DNA of 64,000 bases, taken from NCBI RefSeq assembly GCF_900112175.1, contig NZ_FOYT01000001.1, forward strand, positions 558,001 through 622,000. Reading direction: 5' to 3'. Made by a program: the position numbers and the translations under genes. Under the pieces are notes generated by a model. The model did no database searches. It was not told where the DNA came from and was given only the letters and a program-made list of their open reading frames with translations. Position 1 is the first letter of the stretch. Every line of letters begins with the position of its first letter. Below are positions 16,841 through 25,984 of the stretch, in pieces. The stretch is from Halogeometricum rufum (GTDB lineage Archaea; Halobacteriota; Halobacteria; Halobacteriales; Haloferacaceae).

Positions 16841-17917
16841 TCAGGCGTCCGGCCACGACTCCGCCGCGCCGCGGTATATCTCGTAGCATCGCTCCAACAC
16901 CGACAGCGAGACGCTCTCGTCCTTCGTGTGCGCCTCGCCGGGTTCGGAGGCGCCGCAGATGACGCACGTCGTCCCCGCGCCCGCCAGCCACCCGGCGTCC
17001 GTCGCGTGCGGTTTCGTCACCAGTTCCGGGGAGTTCTCCTGCGCCGCCGTCGCCGCGTCCAGCACCGTCTCGGCGAACGCCTCGTCGTCGCACGCCATCG
17101 GCGGCAGGTCCTGTTCGAGCACCCACTCGACGCCCTCGACCGACTCGACCCGCGACAGGTCGGCGTACTCGCCGGGGACGGTCCGTTCGTCCACCGTCAC
17201 CTCGCAGCGCTCGGGGACGACGTTCCACGCCGACCCGCCGTCTATCTCGGTGACGACGACGCTCCCGGACAGTCGCTCGCCGAACACGTCGGCCGTCGGC
17301 ACGTCGAGGTCGCGAATCACGTCGACGGCGTCGCAGGCGCGGTACACCGCGTTCACGCCGGCCTCGGGTTCGCTCGCGTGCGACGCCGACCCGCGGGCGA
17401 CGACGGTGGAGGCGCGGCGGCCCTTGTGGGCCACCACCACGTCGGTCACGTCGTCGCCGGAGTAGTTCGTCGACCCCTCGCCGACGATGGCGTAGTCGGG
17501 GACGAACCCGTCCTCGATCGCGCCGCGGGCGCCCTCCCCGCCCGTCTCCTCGCCGACGAACGAGACGAAGACGAGTTCGCCCGCCGGGTCGGCGTCGCGG
17601 AAGGCGAGCATCGACGCCGCGACGGCGCCTTTCATGTCCGCCGTCCCGCGGCCGTACAGGCGGCCGTCGCGTTCCTCGACGACGTACTCCCCCGCGTCCT
17701 CCTGCGACTCGTCCGGCGGCACCACGTCGTGGTGGCCGACGAGTGCCAGCGACGTTCCCTCGCCCTTCCGGGCGACGACGTTGCCGTGGTCGTCGCGCGT
17801 CACGTCCGCGTCCGTCTCCTCGCGAAGCCACCGTTCGATGGCGTCCCCGCAGGCCGTCTCGTCCTCGTGGCTCGGGACGGAGACGAGTTCGCGGGTGAGG
17901 TCGGTCAACTCCTGCAT
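16841..17917 (-). CDS. M20-family peptidase/deacylase (DapE/ArgE-like)
   Basis: 358 aa. Di-zinc M20 motifs are intact: GHHDVVP (His62, Asp64), RGTADMKG (Asp94), GEETGGEG (Glu123-Glu124) and a late His in EAHTKDES. A dimerisation lid domain lies between (about 165-275, starting near AHKGRRASTVV). The family includes succinyl-diaminopimelate desuccinylase, acetylornithine deacetylase and dipeptidases. Haloarchaea lack peptidoglycan, so a peptide or N-acyl amino-acid hydrolase is more likely than DapE proper. Neighbouring peptidase genes of families M32 and M24 are on the same strand, but gaps above 130 bp suggest separate transcripts. Confidence 0.85.
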   Translation of the reverse strand: MQELTDLTRELVSVPSHEDETACGDAIERWLREETDADVTRDDHGNVVARKGEGTSLALVGHHDVVPPDESQEDAGEYVVEERDGRLYGRGTADMKGAVAASMLAFRDADPAGELVFVSFVGEETGGEGARGAIEDGFVPDYAIVGEGSTNYSGDDVTDVVVAHKGRRASTVVARGSASHASEPEAGVNAVYRACDAVDVIRDLDVPTADVFGERLSGSVVVTEIDGGSAWNVVPERCEVTVDERTVPGEYADLSRVESVEGVEWVLEQDLPPMACDDEAFAETVLDAATAAQENSPELVTKPHATDAGWLAGAGTTCVICGASEPGEAHTKDESVSLSVLERCYEIYRGAAESWPDA

Positions 17918-18050
17918 ACTCGCACGACAGTCGCGGACGGCATAAGTCTCTCCCGCGCGGAACAAGGGGACGCCGCGGCGACGCGACGACGGCGCGACGA
18001 CGCGACGGCGTGCGGTCGGGGGACTCCCCCGGCGCGTACGGACGGCGGTC

Positions 18051-18863
18051 TCAGTTCACGTCGTTGTACATCTCGTCGATGACGTCCTCGACGTCGGGCG
18101 CGCCGCCGTCGGGTTGCTCGGCGGTGTAGGAGTACTCCGACTTCCCGTCCGCCGAGGGACCGGTCGTCCACGGCTGTTCGGGGTCCGCACGCTCCTCGCG
18201 CGTCGTGGACATGAACGTGTAGTTGTAGTCCTGGTTCTCCTTCTCCTGCGGGAAACTCGCGGGCACCGGGAGGTGGTCGTCGAAGGAGTCCAGCACCGAG
18301 TGCCACTGGTTCTGGTGCATCGTGTCGCGGGCGATGAGGTACTCCAGCATGTCCTTCATGCCGGGGTCGTCGGTGAACTCGTAGAGGCGCGTCGCCAGCG
18401 TCCGCCCGGTGGACTCGGCCATGACGTTGGCGTACATGTCCGCGGCGAGGTTCCCGCTGGCCACCACGTAGTTCCCGGTGAACGGCACGCCGTTCGAGTC
18501 GACGGGCATGGCGTGCAGGCCCGCCGAGAGCGCCTGACGGGGCTGTCCGCTTCGCATCATCTCGTCGATGATGTCGTCGTCGCGCGCGGCCTCGCGCCGG
18601 GAGTGGGAGGCGCCTTCGAGGTTCTTGGCCACCGCCGTCGCCAGCATCTCGATGTGGCCCATCTCCTCCATCGCCGTCTCCATCAGGAGCGTCTTGTACT
18701 CCGACATCTCGCTCGGCACGGCGAACGACTGGAACATGTACTGGAGGGCGACGCGCATCTCCCCTTCGGCCCCGCCGATGGCCTGTTGGAGCATCTTCGC
18801 GAACTGCGGGTCGGGGTCCTCGACTTCGACGTCGTACTGCAGTCCCTGTTCGTGGAAGAACAT
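18051..18863 (-). CDS. Manganese (non-haem) catalase
   Basis: 270 aa ferritin-like four-helix protein that disproportionates hydrogen peroxide at a dimanganese centre. The expected ligands align well with the Lactobacillus enzyme: Glu35 (GEMRVALQY), Glu67 and His70 (METAMEEMGHIEM), Glu150 (MAESTGRTL) and His183 (DTMHQNQWH). A disordered acidic tail (about 225-270) is typical of haloarchaeal versions. A good TATA-like element sits about 30 bp upstream of ATG 18863 in an AT-rich patch. The gene is divergent from a transducer gene. Confidence 0.92.
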   Translation of the reverse strand: MFFHEQGLQYDVEVEDPDPQFAKMLQQAIGGAEGEMRVALQYMFQSFAVPSEMSEYKTLLMETAMEEMGHIEMLATAVAKNLEGASHSRREAARDDDIIDEMMRSGQPRQALSAGLHAMPVDSNGVPFTGNYVVASGNLAADMYANVMAESTGRTLATRLYEFTDDPGMKDMLEYLIARDTMHQNQWHSVLDSFDDHLPVPASFPQEKENQDYNYTFMSTTREERADPEQPWTTGPSADGKSEYSYTAEQPDGGAPDVEDVIDEMYNDVN

Positions 18864-18888
18864 GACTTCTAATTCTCCCCGGCAAGTT

Positions 18889-18902
18889 CACAAAAATAAA
18901 TT
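18889..18902 (-). promoter_or_regulatory. TATA-like element of Mn catalase
   Basis: On the minus strand the sequence reads AATTTATTTTTG within an unusually AT-rich patch, centred about 32 bp upstream of the catalase ATG. That distance suits an archaeal TATA box with a very short leader. Confidence 0.5.
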
Positions 18903-19071
18903 GGCCAAAATGAACAATTTTCTCTACGAACGGACGACTCCCCGTCTCGGTCCGCCTCTACTCCCTCGTTCGCGTGGGCCGATATCGAAACTCAGAACTG
19001 GACAATCCGCTGTCACCGGCGCAGAACGGCCGGAACCGGACAGTTATCATCAACTGAGAATCTGAGCCACG

Positions 19072-19081
19072 TTATGAATAT
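19072..19081 (+). promoter_or_regulatory. TATA-like element of the transducer gene
   Basis: TTATGAATAT centred about 26 bp before ATG 19102, a spacing that predicts a leaderless or nearly leaderless transcript. The surrounding DNA is otherwise GC-rich. Confidence 0.45.
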
Positions 19082-19101
19082 CTCCGGGAAGACACCCGGG
19101 T

Positions 19102-20748
19102 ATGAGTCCACTCGACGCGTACGAACGGCTCCTGTGGGGGACGATGGACGTGCTGGGCGTCTCCCGGTCCGTCTCCCGAAAGGTCCTGACCGCCGTCGCC
19201 ATCCAGTTCGGCATCTCGGTTGCGCAGGTAGCGCTCCCGGCGTTCGTCTCCGGTTCGACGCAGACGGCGCTGTCGGCGGCCCTGTTCGCCGCCGCCCTCG
19301 TCGCGTTCGGAAACACCGTCCTCGTCGTCCGCCGCGACGTGGTCCAGCCCATCACCCGCCTCTCGGCGTCGGCCGCCGCCGTCGCCGACGGTGACCTCTC
19401 GACGCCGCCGCCGTCGGTCGCCGGAGACGACGAAATCGCCCGCCTCGCCGCCGACTTCGACGACATGCACGCGCACCTCGAAACCGTCTCGGCGCAGGCG
19501 ACGGCGCTCGCGGACCGGGAGTTCGACGACCCCGTCCTCGAGGAGTCGCTCCCCGGCGCGTTCGGCGACGCACTCGACCGCATGGCGGCGGACCTCGCCT
19601 CGCACACGCGCAACCTCCAGCGACTCGTCGACGCCTTCGGCGAGGCGACGGAGCGTGCGGCGGCGGGCGACCTCACGGCCCTCGTGCCCGTCGACGACGT
19701 CGGCGAGGAGAACGACCGGTACGTCGAGGTGGCCCGGTCGTACAACGAGTTCGTCCGCGAACTGTCCGACACCATCGCGGAGGTCCAGTCGTTCGCGGCC
19801 GACGTCGCCGCGATGAGCGACGAGGCCCAGACCAGCATCGAACGCGCGAACGAGGCCAGCGGTGCGGTGGCGTCGGCCGTCACGGAGATATCCGACGGCG
19901 CGGACCGGCAGACCGAACACCTCCAGACCGTCGCCGACGAACTCTCGACGCTCTCGGCGACCGTCGAGGAGATAGCCGCCTCGGCCGAGAACGTGGCCGA
20001 GACGGTCGACACGGCGGCGGAACGCGGTCGCGACGGCCGCGACATCGCCACCGAGGCGATGAGCGAACTCGACGCCGTCGAGTCGCGCATCGACGAGACG
20101 GCGTCGGCCGTCGTCGCCCTCGGCGAGCGAATCGAGGAGATAGACGAGATAGCCGAGTTCATCGACGACGTCGGCTCGCAGACGGACCTGCTCGCCATCA
20201 ACGCGGCCATCGAGGCCGCGCACGCCGGCGAGGCGGGCGACGGCTTCGGCGTCGTCGCCGAGGAGGTGAAAGCGCTCGCCGAGGAGACACGCGAGTCCGC
20301 CGACGAGGTGTCTGCGCTCATCGCGGACGTGACCGAGCGGTCGGAGGAGACGCTCGAAACCGTCCGCGAGACGAACCGGCAGGTGGCCGCCAGCGTCGAG
20401 ACGGTGGAGACGGCCATCGAGGAGTTCGAGGCCATCGTCGCGGCCGTCGAGGACGTGAACGCGAGCGTCCGCGAGGTGAGCGACGCGACGGACCAGCAGG
20501 CGACGTCCTCGCAGGACGTGGCCGCCCGCGTGGACGAGGTGGCGAACATCTCCGAGGAGACGGCCGCGCGCACCGACTCCGCCGAGGAGGCGGCGACCCA
20601 GCAGGCGGAGTCCGTGGACGACATCGCCGACCGCACCCGGTCGCTCTCCCAGCGAGCCACGGAGTTAGAGCGACTCGTCGGGTCGTTCGAACTCGTCGAG
20701 GACGCCGACGGCCGACCGGCCGGCGTCGCCGCGACGGCGGACGACTGA
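19102..20748 (+). CDS. Methyl-accepting transducer (Htr) without extracellular domain
   Basis: 548 aa. Two membrane helices (about 26-48 and 53-75) are joined by only a few residues, so no extracellular ligand domain exists. A HAMP-like unit follows ([23 protein letters not shown]), then a second HAMP-like block near 175-205 ([19 protein letters not shown]), and a long coiled-coil signalling domain. The hairpin tip [20 protein letters not shown] that contacts CheA/CheW is at about 362-381. Glu/Gln/Ala-rich heptads suit methylation. It probably senses a membrane or cytoplasmic cue, or couples to a partner receptor. No che genes are in the window; the divergent neighbour is Mn catalase. Confidence 0.9.
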   Translation: MSPLDAYERLLWGTMDVLGVSRSVSRKVLTAVAIQFGISVAQVALPAFVSGSTQTALSAALFAAALVAFGNTVLVVRRDVVQPITRLSASAAAVADGDLSTPPPSVAGDDEIARLAADFDDMHAHLETVSAQATALADREFDDPVLEESLPGAFGDALDRMAADLASHTRNLQRLVDAFGEATERAAAGDLTALVPVDDVGEENDRYVEVARSYNEFVRELSDTIAEVQSFAADVAAMSDEAQTSIERANEASGAVASAVTEISDGADRQTEHLQTVADELSTLSATVEEIAASAENVAETVDTAAERGRDGRDIATEAMSELDAVESRIDETASAVVALGERIEEIDEIAEFIDDVGSQTDLLAINAAIEAAHAGEAGDGFGVVAEEVKALAEETRESADEVSALIADVTERSEETLETVRETNRQVAASVETVETAIEEFEAIVAAVEDVNASVREVSDATDQQATSSQDVAARVDEVANISEETAARTDSAEEAATQQAESVDDIADRTRSLSQRATELERLVGSFELVEDADGRPAGVAATADD

Positions 20749-20826
20749 CCGCGTGACGGCGCGCCCGCGAACCGTCGCCGTTCGACCATCTATACCCTTA
20801 TCCGTGTTCCGCTCGAACCGCCGCGT

Positions 20827-22674
20827 ATGAAGATAGTGCCGGACACGAGCGCGGTCATCGACGGTCGCGTGTCCGAGCGAGTCGAGTCGGACGACGAGGT
20901 GACGACTATCTGCGTCCCCGAAGCCGTCGTCGGCGAACTCGAATCGCAGGCGAATCAGGGGTACGACACCGGCTGGGAGGGCCTCTCGGAACTCCAACGC
21001 CTCGCCGAACTCGCCGACGACGGCGTCGTGACCGTCAAGTACGTCGGTCGTCGCACGAAACCGAGCGAGGCCACGGGCGCACACGAGGGCGACATCGACG
21101 CCGTCATCCGCGACGTGGCCGAGGAACAGGAGGCGACGCTCCTGACGAGCGACCAGGTGCAGGCCGAAGTCGCGCGGGCGAAGGGCATCGACGTGGAGTT
21201 CGTCGAGGCGCGAACCCGCGGGTCCGGCGACCTCGTCATCGAGGAGTTCTTCGACGACCAGACGATGTCGGTCCACCTCAAGACCGGGACGAAGCCGAAG
21301 GCGAAACGCGGTGCCATCGGCGAGATGCACTACCAGACCATCGACGAGGAGGTGTCCGACGAGGAGACGATGAAGGCGTGGGCCGACGACATCGAGAACT
21401 CCGCGCGCGCCTCCCCCGACGGCTTCGTCGAACTGTCCGAACCGGGCATGAACATCGTCCAGTTCCGCGACTACCGCATCGCCATCGCCCGCCCGCCGTT
21501 CGCCGACGGCATCGAGATAACCGCCGTCAGGCCCATCGTCAAGACCGACCTCGACGAGTACGAGTTCGCGGACGAACTCCGCGACCGACTCGCCGAACGC
21601 CAGCGCGGCGTCCTCATCTCGGGGTCGCCCGGCGCGGGGAAGTCCACGTTCGCGCAGGCCGTCGCCGAGTTCCTGAACGACAGCGACTACGCCGTGAAGA
21701 CGATGGAGAAACCGCGCGACCTGCAGGTCGGTCCCGAAATCACGCAGTACACCGCCCTCGGCGGGCAGATGTCGAAGACGGCCGACTCGCTGCTCCTCGT
21801 TCGCCCCGACTACACCATCTACGACGAGGTGCGGAAGACGGACGACTTCGAGGTGTTCGCGGACATGCGCCTCGCCGGCGTCGGTATGGTCGGCGTCGTC
21901 CACGCGACGCGCGCCATCGACGCCCTCCAGCGACTGGTCGGCCGCGTCGAACTCGGCATGATTCCGCAGGTGGTCGACACCGTCGTCTACATCGAAGACG
22001 GCCGCGTCGACACCGTCTACGACGTGCAGACGCAGGTGAAGGTGCCCGAGGGACTCACGGCGGAGGACCTCGCCCGCCCGGTCATCCAGGTGACGGACTT
22101 CGAGACGAACACGCCCGCCTACGAGATTTACACGTTCAACCGACAGGTCGTCACCGTCCCCCTCGGCGAGGAGGCGGAGGGCCGCGACGAGACGGGCGTG
22201 AGTCGCCTCGCGCGACAGGAGATAGAGCGCGAGATTCGCTCCATCGCCCGCGGCCACGTCGAGGTCGAACTGCAGGGACAGGACAAGGCGACGGTGTACG
22301 TCGACGAGGACGACATCTCCTACGTCATCGGGAAGGGCGGCGGCCGCATCTCGGACGTCGAGGACCGTCTCGGCATCGACATCGACGTGCGGACCCACGA
22401 CGAGAACCCGGCCCAGTCGGGGTCGGGGTCGGCGTCCCAGTCGTCGGCCGACGAGGGCGAAGTCGTCACGCCCGAGGTCACCTCCCGGCACGTCGTCGTC
22501 CGGATGGACGAACACGTCGGCGAGACGGTGGAGGTGCGCGCCGACGGCGACTACCTGTTCACCGCCACCGTCGGCCGCGGCGGCGACATCCAGGTGTCGC
22601 GCGGCAGCGCCATCGCCGACGAACTCGAACAGGCCATCGACCGCAAGCAGCGCATCACCGTCCACCCGGCGTAG
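20827..22674 (+). CDS. PIN-PilT ATPase-KH domain protein
   Basis: 615 aa with three recognisable parts. The N-terminal PIN domain starts PDTSAVIDGRV and has further acidic residues in EGDIDAVI and LLTSDQV, as expected of a metal-dependent RNase. The central PilT/VirB11-type ATPase has Walker A SGSPGAGKST near residue 262, followed by IYDEVRKTDDFEVFADMRLAG. A C-terminal KH-like RNA-binding segment follows (DISYVIGKGGGRISDVEDRL, near 497), then a TRAM-like beta tail. The family is archaeal and widely conserved; its exact RNA substrate is not known. A 59-aa membrane protein gene follows 100 bp downstream. Confidence 0.88.
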   Translation: MKIVPDTSAVIDGRVSERVESDDEVTTICVPEAVVGELESQANQGYDTGWEGLSELQRLAELADDGVVTVKYVGRRTKPSEATGAHEGDIDAVIRDVAEEQEATLLTSDQVQAEVARAKGIDVEFVEARTRGSGDLVIEEFFDDQTMSVHLKTGTKPKAKRGAIGEMHYQTIDEEVSDEETMKAWADDIENSARASPDGFVELSEPGMNIVQFRDYRIAIARPPFADGIEITAVRPIVKTDLDEYEFADELRDRLAERQRGVLISGSPGAGKSTFAQAVAEFLNDSDYAVKTMEKPRDLQVGPEITQYTALGGQMSKTADSLLLVRPDYTIYDEVRKTDDFEVFADMRLAGVGMVGVVHATRAIDALQRLVGRVELGMIPQVVDTVVYIEDGRVDTVYDVQTQVKVPEGLTAEDLARPVIQVTDFETNTPAYEIYTFNRQVVTVPLGEEAEGRDETGVSRLARQEIEREIRSIARGHVEVELQGQDKATVYVDEDDISYVIGKGGGRISDVEDRLGIDIDVRTHDENPAQSGSGSASQSSADEGEVVTPEVTSRHVVVRMDEHVGETVEVRADGDYLFTATVGRGGDIQVSRGSAIADELEQAIDRKQRITVHPA

Positions 22675-22774
22675 GCGTCTCAGCCGGCAGTCTCGCTCGG
22701 GTGCTCGGAGTTCATCGACGCGGACCACCGGCCGAGCGTGTGACGTATCTGTCTCCCGGTAGTACCGCAAGAGG

Positions 22775-22954
22775 ATGTCGGAGGAGTCTCCGCGCCGACT
22801 GCTACTCGTCGCCGTCTCGGTCGGTCTCGCGGCGTCTGCACAGACCTATCGCGTACTCGCCGGCGAGGGCGGTATCTGGGCGGTCACGGCTCTCGTCGGC
22901 CTCTCGCTCGTCGCTCTCGCCTCGGGGTGGCAGCTCTGGTCCCGGCGACGGTGA
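22775..22954 (+). CDS. Small membrane protein, 59 aa
   Basis: A short reading frame starting MSEESPRRLLLVAVSVGLAA and ending WQLWSRRR. Two hydrophobic stretches (about 9-21 and 34-50) frame a short loop (YRVLAGEGG), and positive residues at both ends fit an N-in/C-in hairpin. I do not recognise a family. It ends 1 bp before the 78-bp repeat array, on the same strand as the PIN-PilT gene. Confidence 0.55.
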   Translation: MSEESPRRLLLVAVSVGLAASAQTYRVLAGEGGIWAVTALVGLSLVALASGWQLWSRRR

Positions 22955-22955
22955 C

Positions 22956-23222
22956 GGCAGTTTCCCGCTCGCTTCGCTCGCGTTTTCCGATTTCAGCAAC
23001 CCACCGCTCACGGGCTTTGCCCGTTCGCCACGAGGCAGTTTCCCGCTCGCTTCGCTCGCGTTTTCCGGTTTCAGCAACCCACCGCTCACGGGCTTTGCCC
23101 GTTCGCCACGAGGCAGTTTCCCGCTCGCTTCGCTCGCGTTTTCCGATTTCAGCAACCCACCGCTCACGGGCTTTGCCCGTTCGCCACGAGGCAGTTTCCC
23201 GCTCGCTTCGCTCGCGTTTTCC
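22956..23222. repeat. 78-bp tandem repeat array (3.4 copies)
   Basis: Three full 78-bp units begin at 22956, 23034 and 23112, and a fourth partial unit of 33 bp begins at 23190. Copies differ at one or two bases (GATTTC versus GGTTTC). Each unit contains the triloop hairpin ACGGGC-TTT-GCCCGT and the motif GCTCGCTTCGCTCGCG. The repeats are contiguous with no unique spacers, so this is not CRISPR. Because 78 is divisible by three, both strands show spurious repetitive ORFs. This fills most of the 344-bp gene-free gap 22955-23298. Confidence 0.95.
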
Positions 23223-23229
23223 TGCCTCG
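23187..23229. repeat. 43-bp structured element, copy A
   Basis: The end of the 78-bp array closes as a hairpin-like element: CGAGGCAG at 23187-23194 pairs with CTGCCTCG at 23222-23229, around an apical GCTCGC-TTC-GCTCGCG core. A 43-bp relative lies at 54166-54208 with compensatory changes, which supports selection on the folded form. Confidence 0.65.
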
Positions 23230-23298
23230 CCGAAAGAGAGAAGTTGTCGCCGTCAGCGTGGTCGTGAGCCGATGCCGTCGCACCCGTGCCAGTCGGGA

Positions 23299-23589
23299 TT
23301 ATTCGGCGCAGCAGGCCTCTGCCTCGTCCGCGTCGCTCTCCGAAGGACGTTCCGGAGCCGCGTCGGTGAGTTGGTAGAGGTTCTGTCGCGCGTCTGCGAA
23401 GTAGACGTCTTCGTCGACGACGCCGATTCCCTCGAGTCGTTCGAGTGCGTACCGGACCGTCCGAGCCGACAGCATCGACTCCTGGACGATTCCCTTCTGC
23501 GTCAGGGGTCCGTTGTATTCGAGCACTTTGAAAACTAACTTCGCACTCGGAGGGAGGTCGTCGAGACTCTCCTGTTCTGCCTCAGCCAT
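23299..23589 (-). CDS. Winged-helix transcriptional regulator (MarR/TrmB-like), 96 aa
   Basis: The core LPPSAKLVFKVLEYNGPLTQKGIVQESMLSARTVRYALERL is a classical winged helix-turn-helix: LTQKGIVQES is helix 2 and LSARTVRYALERL the recognition helix. The wing is formed by GIGVVDEDVYFADARQNLY. The C-terminus is acidic and ends with CC. This DNA-binding fold is common in small haloarchaeal regulators; the regulon is unknown. ATG 23589 starts the conserved part. It is divergent from the EMC6-like/ABCE1 pair and is a candidate regulator of that promoter or of its own. Confidence 0.78.
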   Translation of the reverse strand: MAEAEQESLDDLPPSAKLVFKVLEYNGPLTQKGIVQESMLSARTVRYALERLEGIGVVDEDVYFADARQNLYQLTDAAPERPSESDADEAEACCAE

Positions 23590-23741
23590 CGTTACGAATC
23601 GAAACGTCGAAACGCCATAAACCTTCGTGGATGACGGCGCGAACGTGTCCTCTGAGAGACAGTAGTCGTCACCGAAAGCGCCCCCCGTTCGGCGCGTGCG
23701 GGAACGAACGCCTTTTGATGCCGGGTATCGGAGTCGTACCC

Positions 23742-24068
23742 ATGGCAACGGAAACGCAGACGGGCCTCTCCGGTCACATGCGGGGGGTCACGGTCACCAC
23801 ACTCGCCTGTCTCGCCGGCATCGGTGCCGCGTTCGGGTCGGGCGCGTTGGTCGGCTTAGGGGCGACACCCGTGGCCGAGGCGGCGACGAATCAGCAGACG
23901 CTGGCCGTCCTCGGCGCGTTCGTCCTCGCGCAGTTCCCCCTCCTGCGCGTCGTCGGCGTGGACGTGGGCGACTTCGGCGCGAAGGACTACCTCTACGTCG
24001 TCTTCATGACGTTCACGCTGTGGTACATCTCGTACGGCATCATGCTCACGTCGGGCGTCTCCCTGTAA
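23742..24068 (+). CDS. EMC6-like membrane protein
   Basis: 108 aa with three predicted membrane helices (about 17-40, 52-70 and 82-103). The segment SGHMRGVTVTTLACLAGIGA and the following LAVLGAFVLAQFPLLRVVGV agree with archaeal EMC6-like proteins as I remember them. Eukaryotic EMC6 is a subunit of the ER membrane insertase complex, so a role in membrane-protein insertion is plausible but inferred. The stop lies 3 bp before the ABCE1 start, so the two are probably one transcript. ATG 23742 was chosen over ATG 23718 because conservation begins there. Confidence 0.7.
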   Translation: MATETQTGLSGHMRGVTVTTLACLAGIGAAFGSGALVGLGATPVAEAATNQQTLAVLGAFVLAQFPLLRVVGVDVGDFGAKDYLYVVFMTFTLWYISYGIMLTSGVSL

Positions 24069-24071
24069 TTC

Positions 24072-25907
24072 ATGGCGGACGACAGCATCGCGGTCGTCGA
24101 CCTCGACCGGTGTCAACCGGACCGCTGCAGTTACGAGTGCGCCAACTACTGCCCCCCGAACCGGACGGGCAAGGAGTGCATCGTCACGCGCGGCGACTAC
24201 TACGAGGAGGACGAACCGTACGACGGCGGCCCGGACCAGATTCGAATCTCCGAGGAGGTCTGCCTCGGCGAGACGTGCGGCATCTGCGTCGAGAAGTGTC
24301 CGTTCGACGCCATCGAGATAATCAACCTCCCCACGGAACTGCAGGAGGACCCGGTCCACCGCTACGGCGAGAACGCGTTCGCCCTCTACGGCCTGCCGGT
24401 CCCCGAACCGGGTTCTGTGACGGGCATCCTCGGCCCGAACGGCATCGGGAAGACGACGGCCGTCCGCGCCCTCGCGGGCGAGATGGTTCCCAACCTCGGC
24501 GACTACGGCGAGGAGGCGACGTGGGAGGCCGTCCTCGAACGGTACCGCGGGACGGAGTTGCAGAACTACATCGAACGCGTCCGCGAGGAGAAGGTCTCCA
24601 TCGCGCGCAAACCGCAGTACGTCGACCAGATTCCCAAGCAGTTCGACGGCGTCACGAGCGAACTGCTGGAGGCGACGGACGAACGCGGCAAACTCGACGA
24701 GTACGTCGAGCGACTCGGCATCGCGCCCGTCGTCGACCAACCGCTCGACACCCTCTCGGGCGGCGAACTCCAGCGCGTCGCTCTGGCGGCGACGATGGCG
24801 CGCGACCGGGACTTCTACTTCCTCGACGAGATTACGCCGTACCTCGACATCGGCCAACGCGTCACGGCCGCGCGTCTCATCCGCGAACTCGCGGAGGAGG
24901 AGGACAGGGCCGTTCTCGCCGTCGAACACGACCTGGCCATCCTCGACCTTCTCGCCGACACGCTCCATATCGCCTACGGTGAACCCGGCGCGTACGGTGT
25001 CGTCACGGACCCCAAGTCCGTCCGCAACGGCATCAACGAGTATCTCAAGGGCTACCTCTCGAACGAGAACATGCGGATTCGCCCCGACGAGATAACGTTC
25101 CACGAACACGCGCCGCGGGAGACGGCCAAGAGCGACCCCCTCGTGGACTACCCCGCACTGGAGAAGTCCTACGGCGAGGGCGAGTTCTCGCTCGAAGTCG
25201 AACCCGGCACTATCTACCACTCCGAGGTGCTGGGCATCGTCGGCCCGAACGGCATCGGGAAGTCCACGCTGGCGAAGATGTTCGCCGGGTCGCTCGACCC
25301 CGACGTGGGCGAACTCGACTTCCGCCTCGACATCGCGTACAAGCCGCAGTACATCGAGATAGACCAGCCGATGCGGGTGGACGCGTTCCTCTCGTCCATC
25401 ACGGACGACTTCGGCACCTCCTACTGGAAGACCGAAGTCGCCAACCCGCTCCAACTCGGCCGCATCATGGAGCGCAACCTCGACGACCTGTCGGGCGGCG
25501 AACGACAGCGCGTCGCCATCGCGGCGACCCTCTCGGAGGACGCCGACCTGTACGTGCTGGACGAACCCTCCGCCCACCTCGACGTCGAGCAACGCGTGCA
25601 GGCGACGACGGCCATCCGCCGGTACGCCGAGAACCACGACGCGACGGTGATGGTCATCGACCACGACATCTACATGATCGACCTGCTGGCGGACCGCCTG
25701 ATGGTGTTCGACGGCGAGTCCTCCGTCCACGGGCACGCCGGGACGCCGCAGGAGATGCGCGCGGGGATGAACGACTTCCTCTCGGACCTCGACATCACGT
25801 TCCGCCGCGACGAGCGCACGCAGCGACCCCGCATCAACAAGCCCGGGTCGCAACTCGACAGCAAGCAGAAACGCGAGGGCGAGTACTACTACTCGTCTAC
25901 GAACTGA
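24072..25907 (+). CDS. ABCE1/Rli1 ribosome recycling ATPase
   Basis: 611 aa. Two ferredoxin-like 4Fe-4S clusters occupy the N-terminus (Cys pattern in RCQPDRCSYECANYC and CLGETCGICVEKC). Two nucleotide-binding domains follow, with Walker A GPNGIGKTT and GPNGIGKST and signatures LSGGELQRV and LSGGERQRV. This is the universal archaeal/eukaryotic factor that splits ribosomes after termination and has roles in initiation. Length and domain order match the family. The EMC6-like gene immediately precedes it. Confidence 0.96.
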   Translation: MADDSIAVVDLDRCQPDRCSYECANYCPPNRTGKECIVTRGDYYEEDEPYDGGPDQIRISEEVCLGETCGICVEKCPFDAIEIINLPTELQEDPVHRYGENAFALYGLPVPEPGSVTGILGPNGIGKTTAVRALAGEMVPNLGDYGEEATWEAVLERYRGTELQNYIERVREEKVSIARKPQYVDQIPKQFDGVTSELLEATDERGKLDEYVERLGIAPVVDQPLDTLSGGELQRVALAATMARDRDFYFLDEITPYLDIGQRVTAARLIRELAEEEDRAVLAVEHDLAILDLLADTLHIAYGEPGAYGVVTDPKSVRNGINEYLKGYLSNENMRIRPDEITFHEHAPRETAKSDPLVDYPALEKSYGEGEFSLEVEPGTIYHSEVLGIVGPNGIGKSTLAKMFAGSLDPDVGELDFRLDIAYKPQYIEIDQPMRVDAFLSSITDDFGTSYWKTEVANPLQLGRIMERNLDDLSGGERQRVAIAATLSEDADLYVLDEPSAHLDVEQRVQATTAIRRYAENHDATVMVIDHDIYMIDLLADRLMVFDGESSVHGHAGTPQEMRAGMNDFLSDLDITFRRDERTQRPRINKPGSQLDSKQKREGEYYYSSTN

Positions 25908-25984
25908 CCGGTCGACTCTCCGTTCTCTCCGCCTTTCCGAGGGGTGGCCTCAAACGTTAACGGTGCGCCGCGTCGACTACCTGT

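Noticed and set aside
20827-22674. VapC-type toxin of a toxin-antitoxin pair
   Set aside because: The PIN domain is fused to a PilT-like ATPase and KH domain and no antitoxin gene precedes it; it belongs to the archaeal PIN-ATPase family.
22802-23167. Repetitive minus-strand ORF of 121 aa in the 78-bp array
   Set aside because: The 78-bp unit is a multiple of three and has no stop in this frame, so the repeat is open by construction. It also overlaps the 59-aa membrane gene in antisense.
22956-23222. CRISPR array
   Set aside because: Units are contiguous without variable spacers, are 78 bp long, and no cas gene is present.
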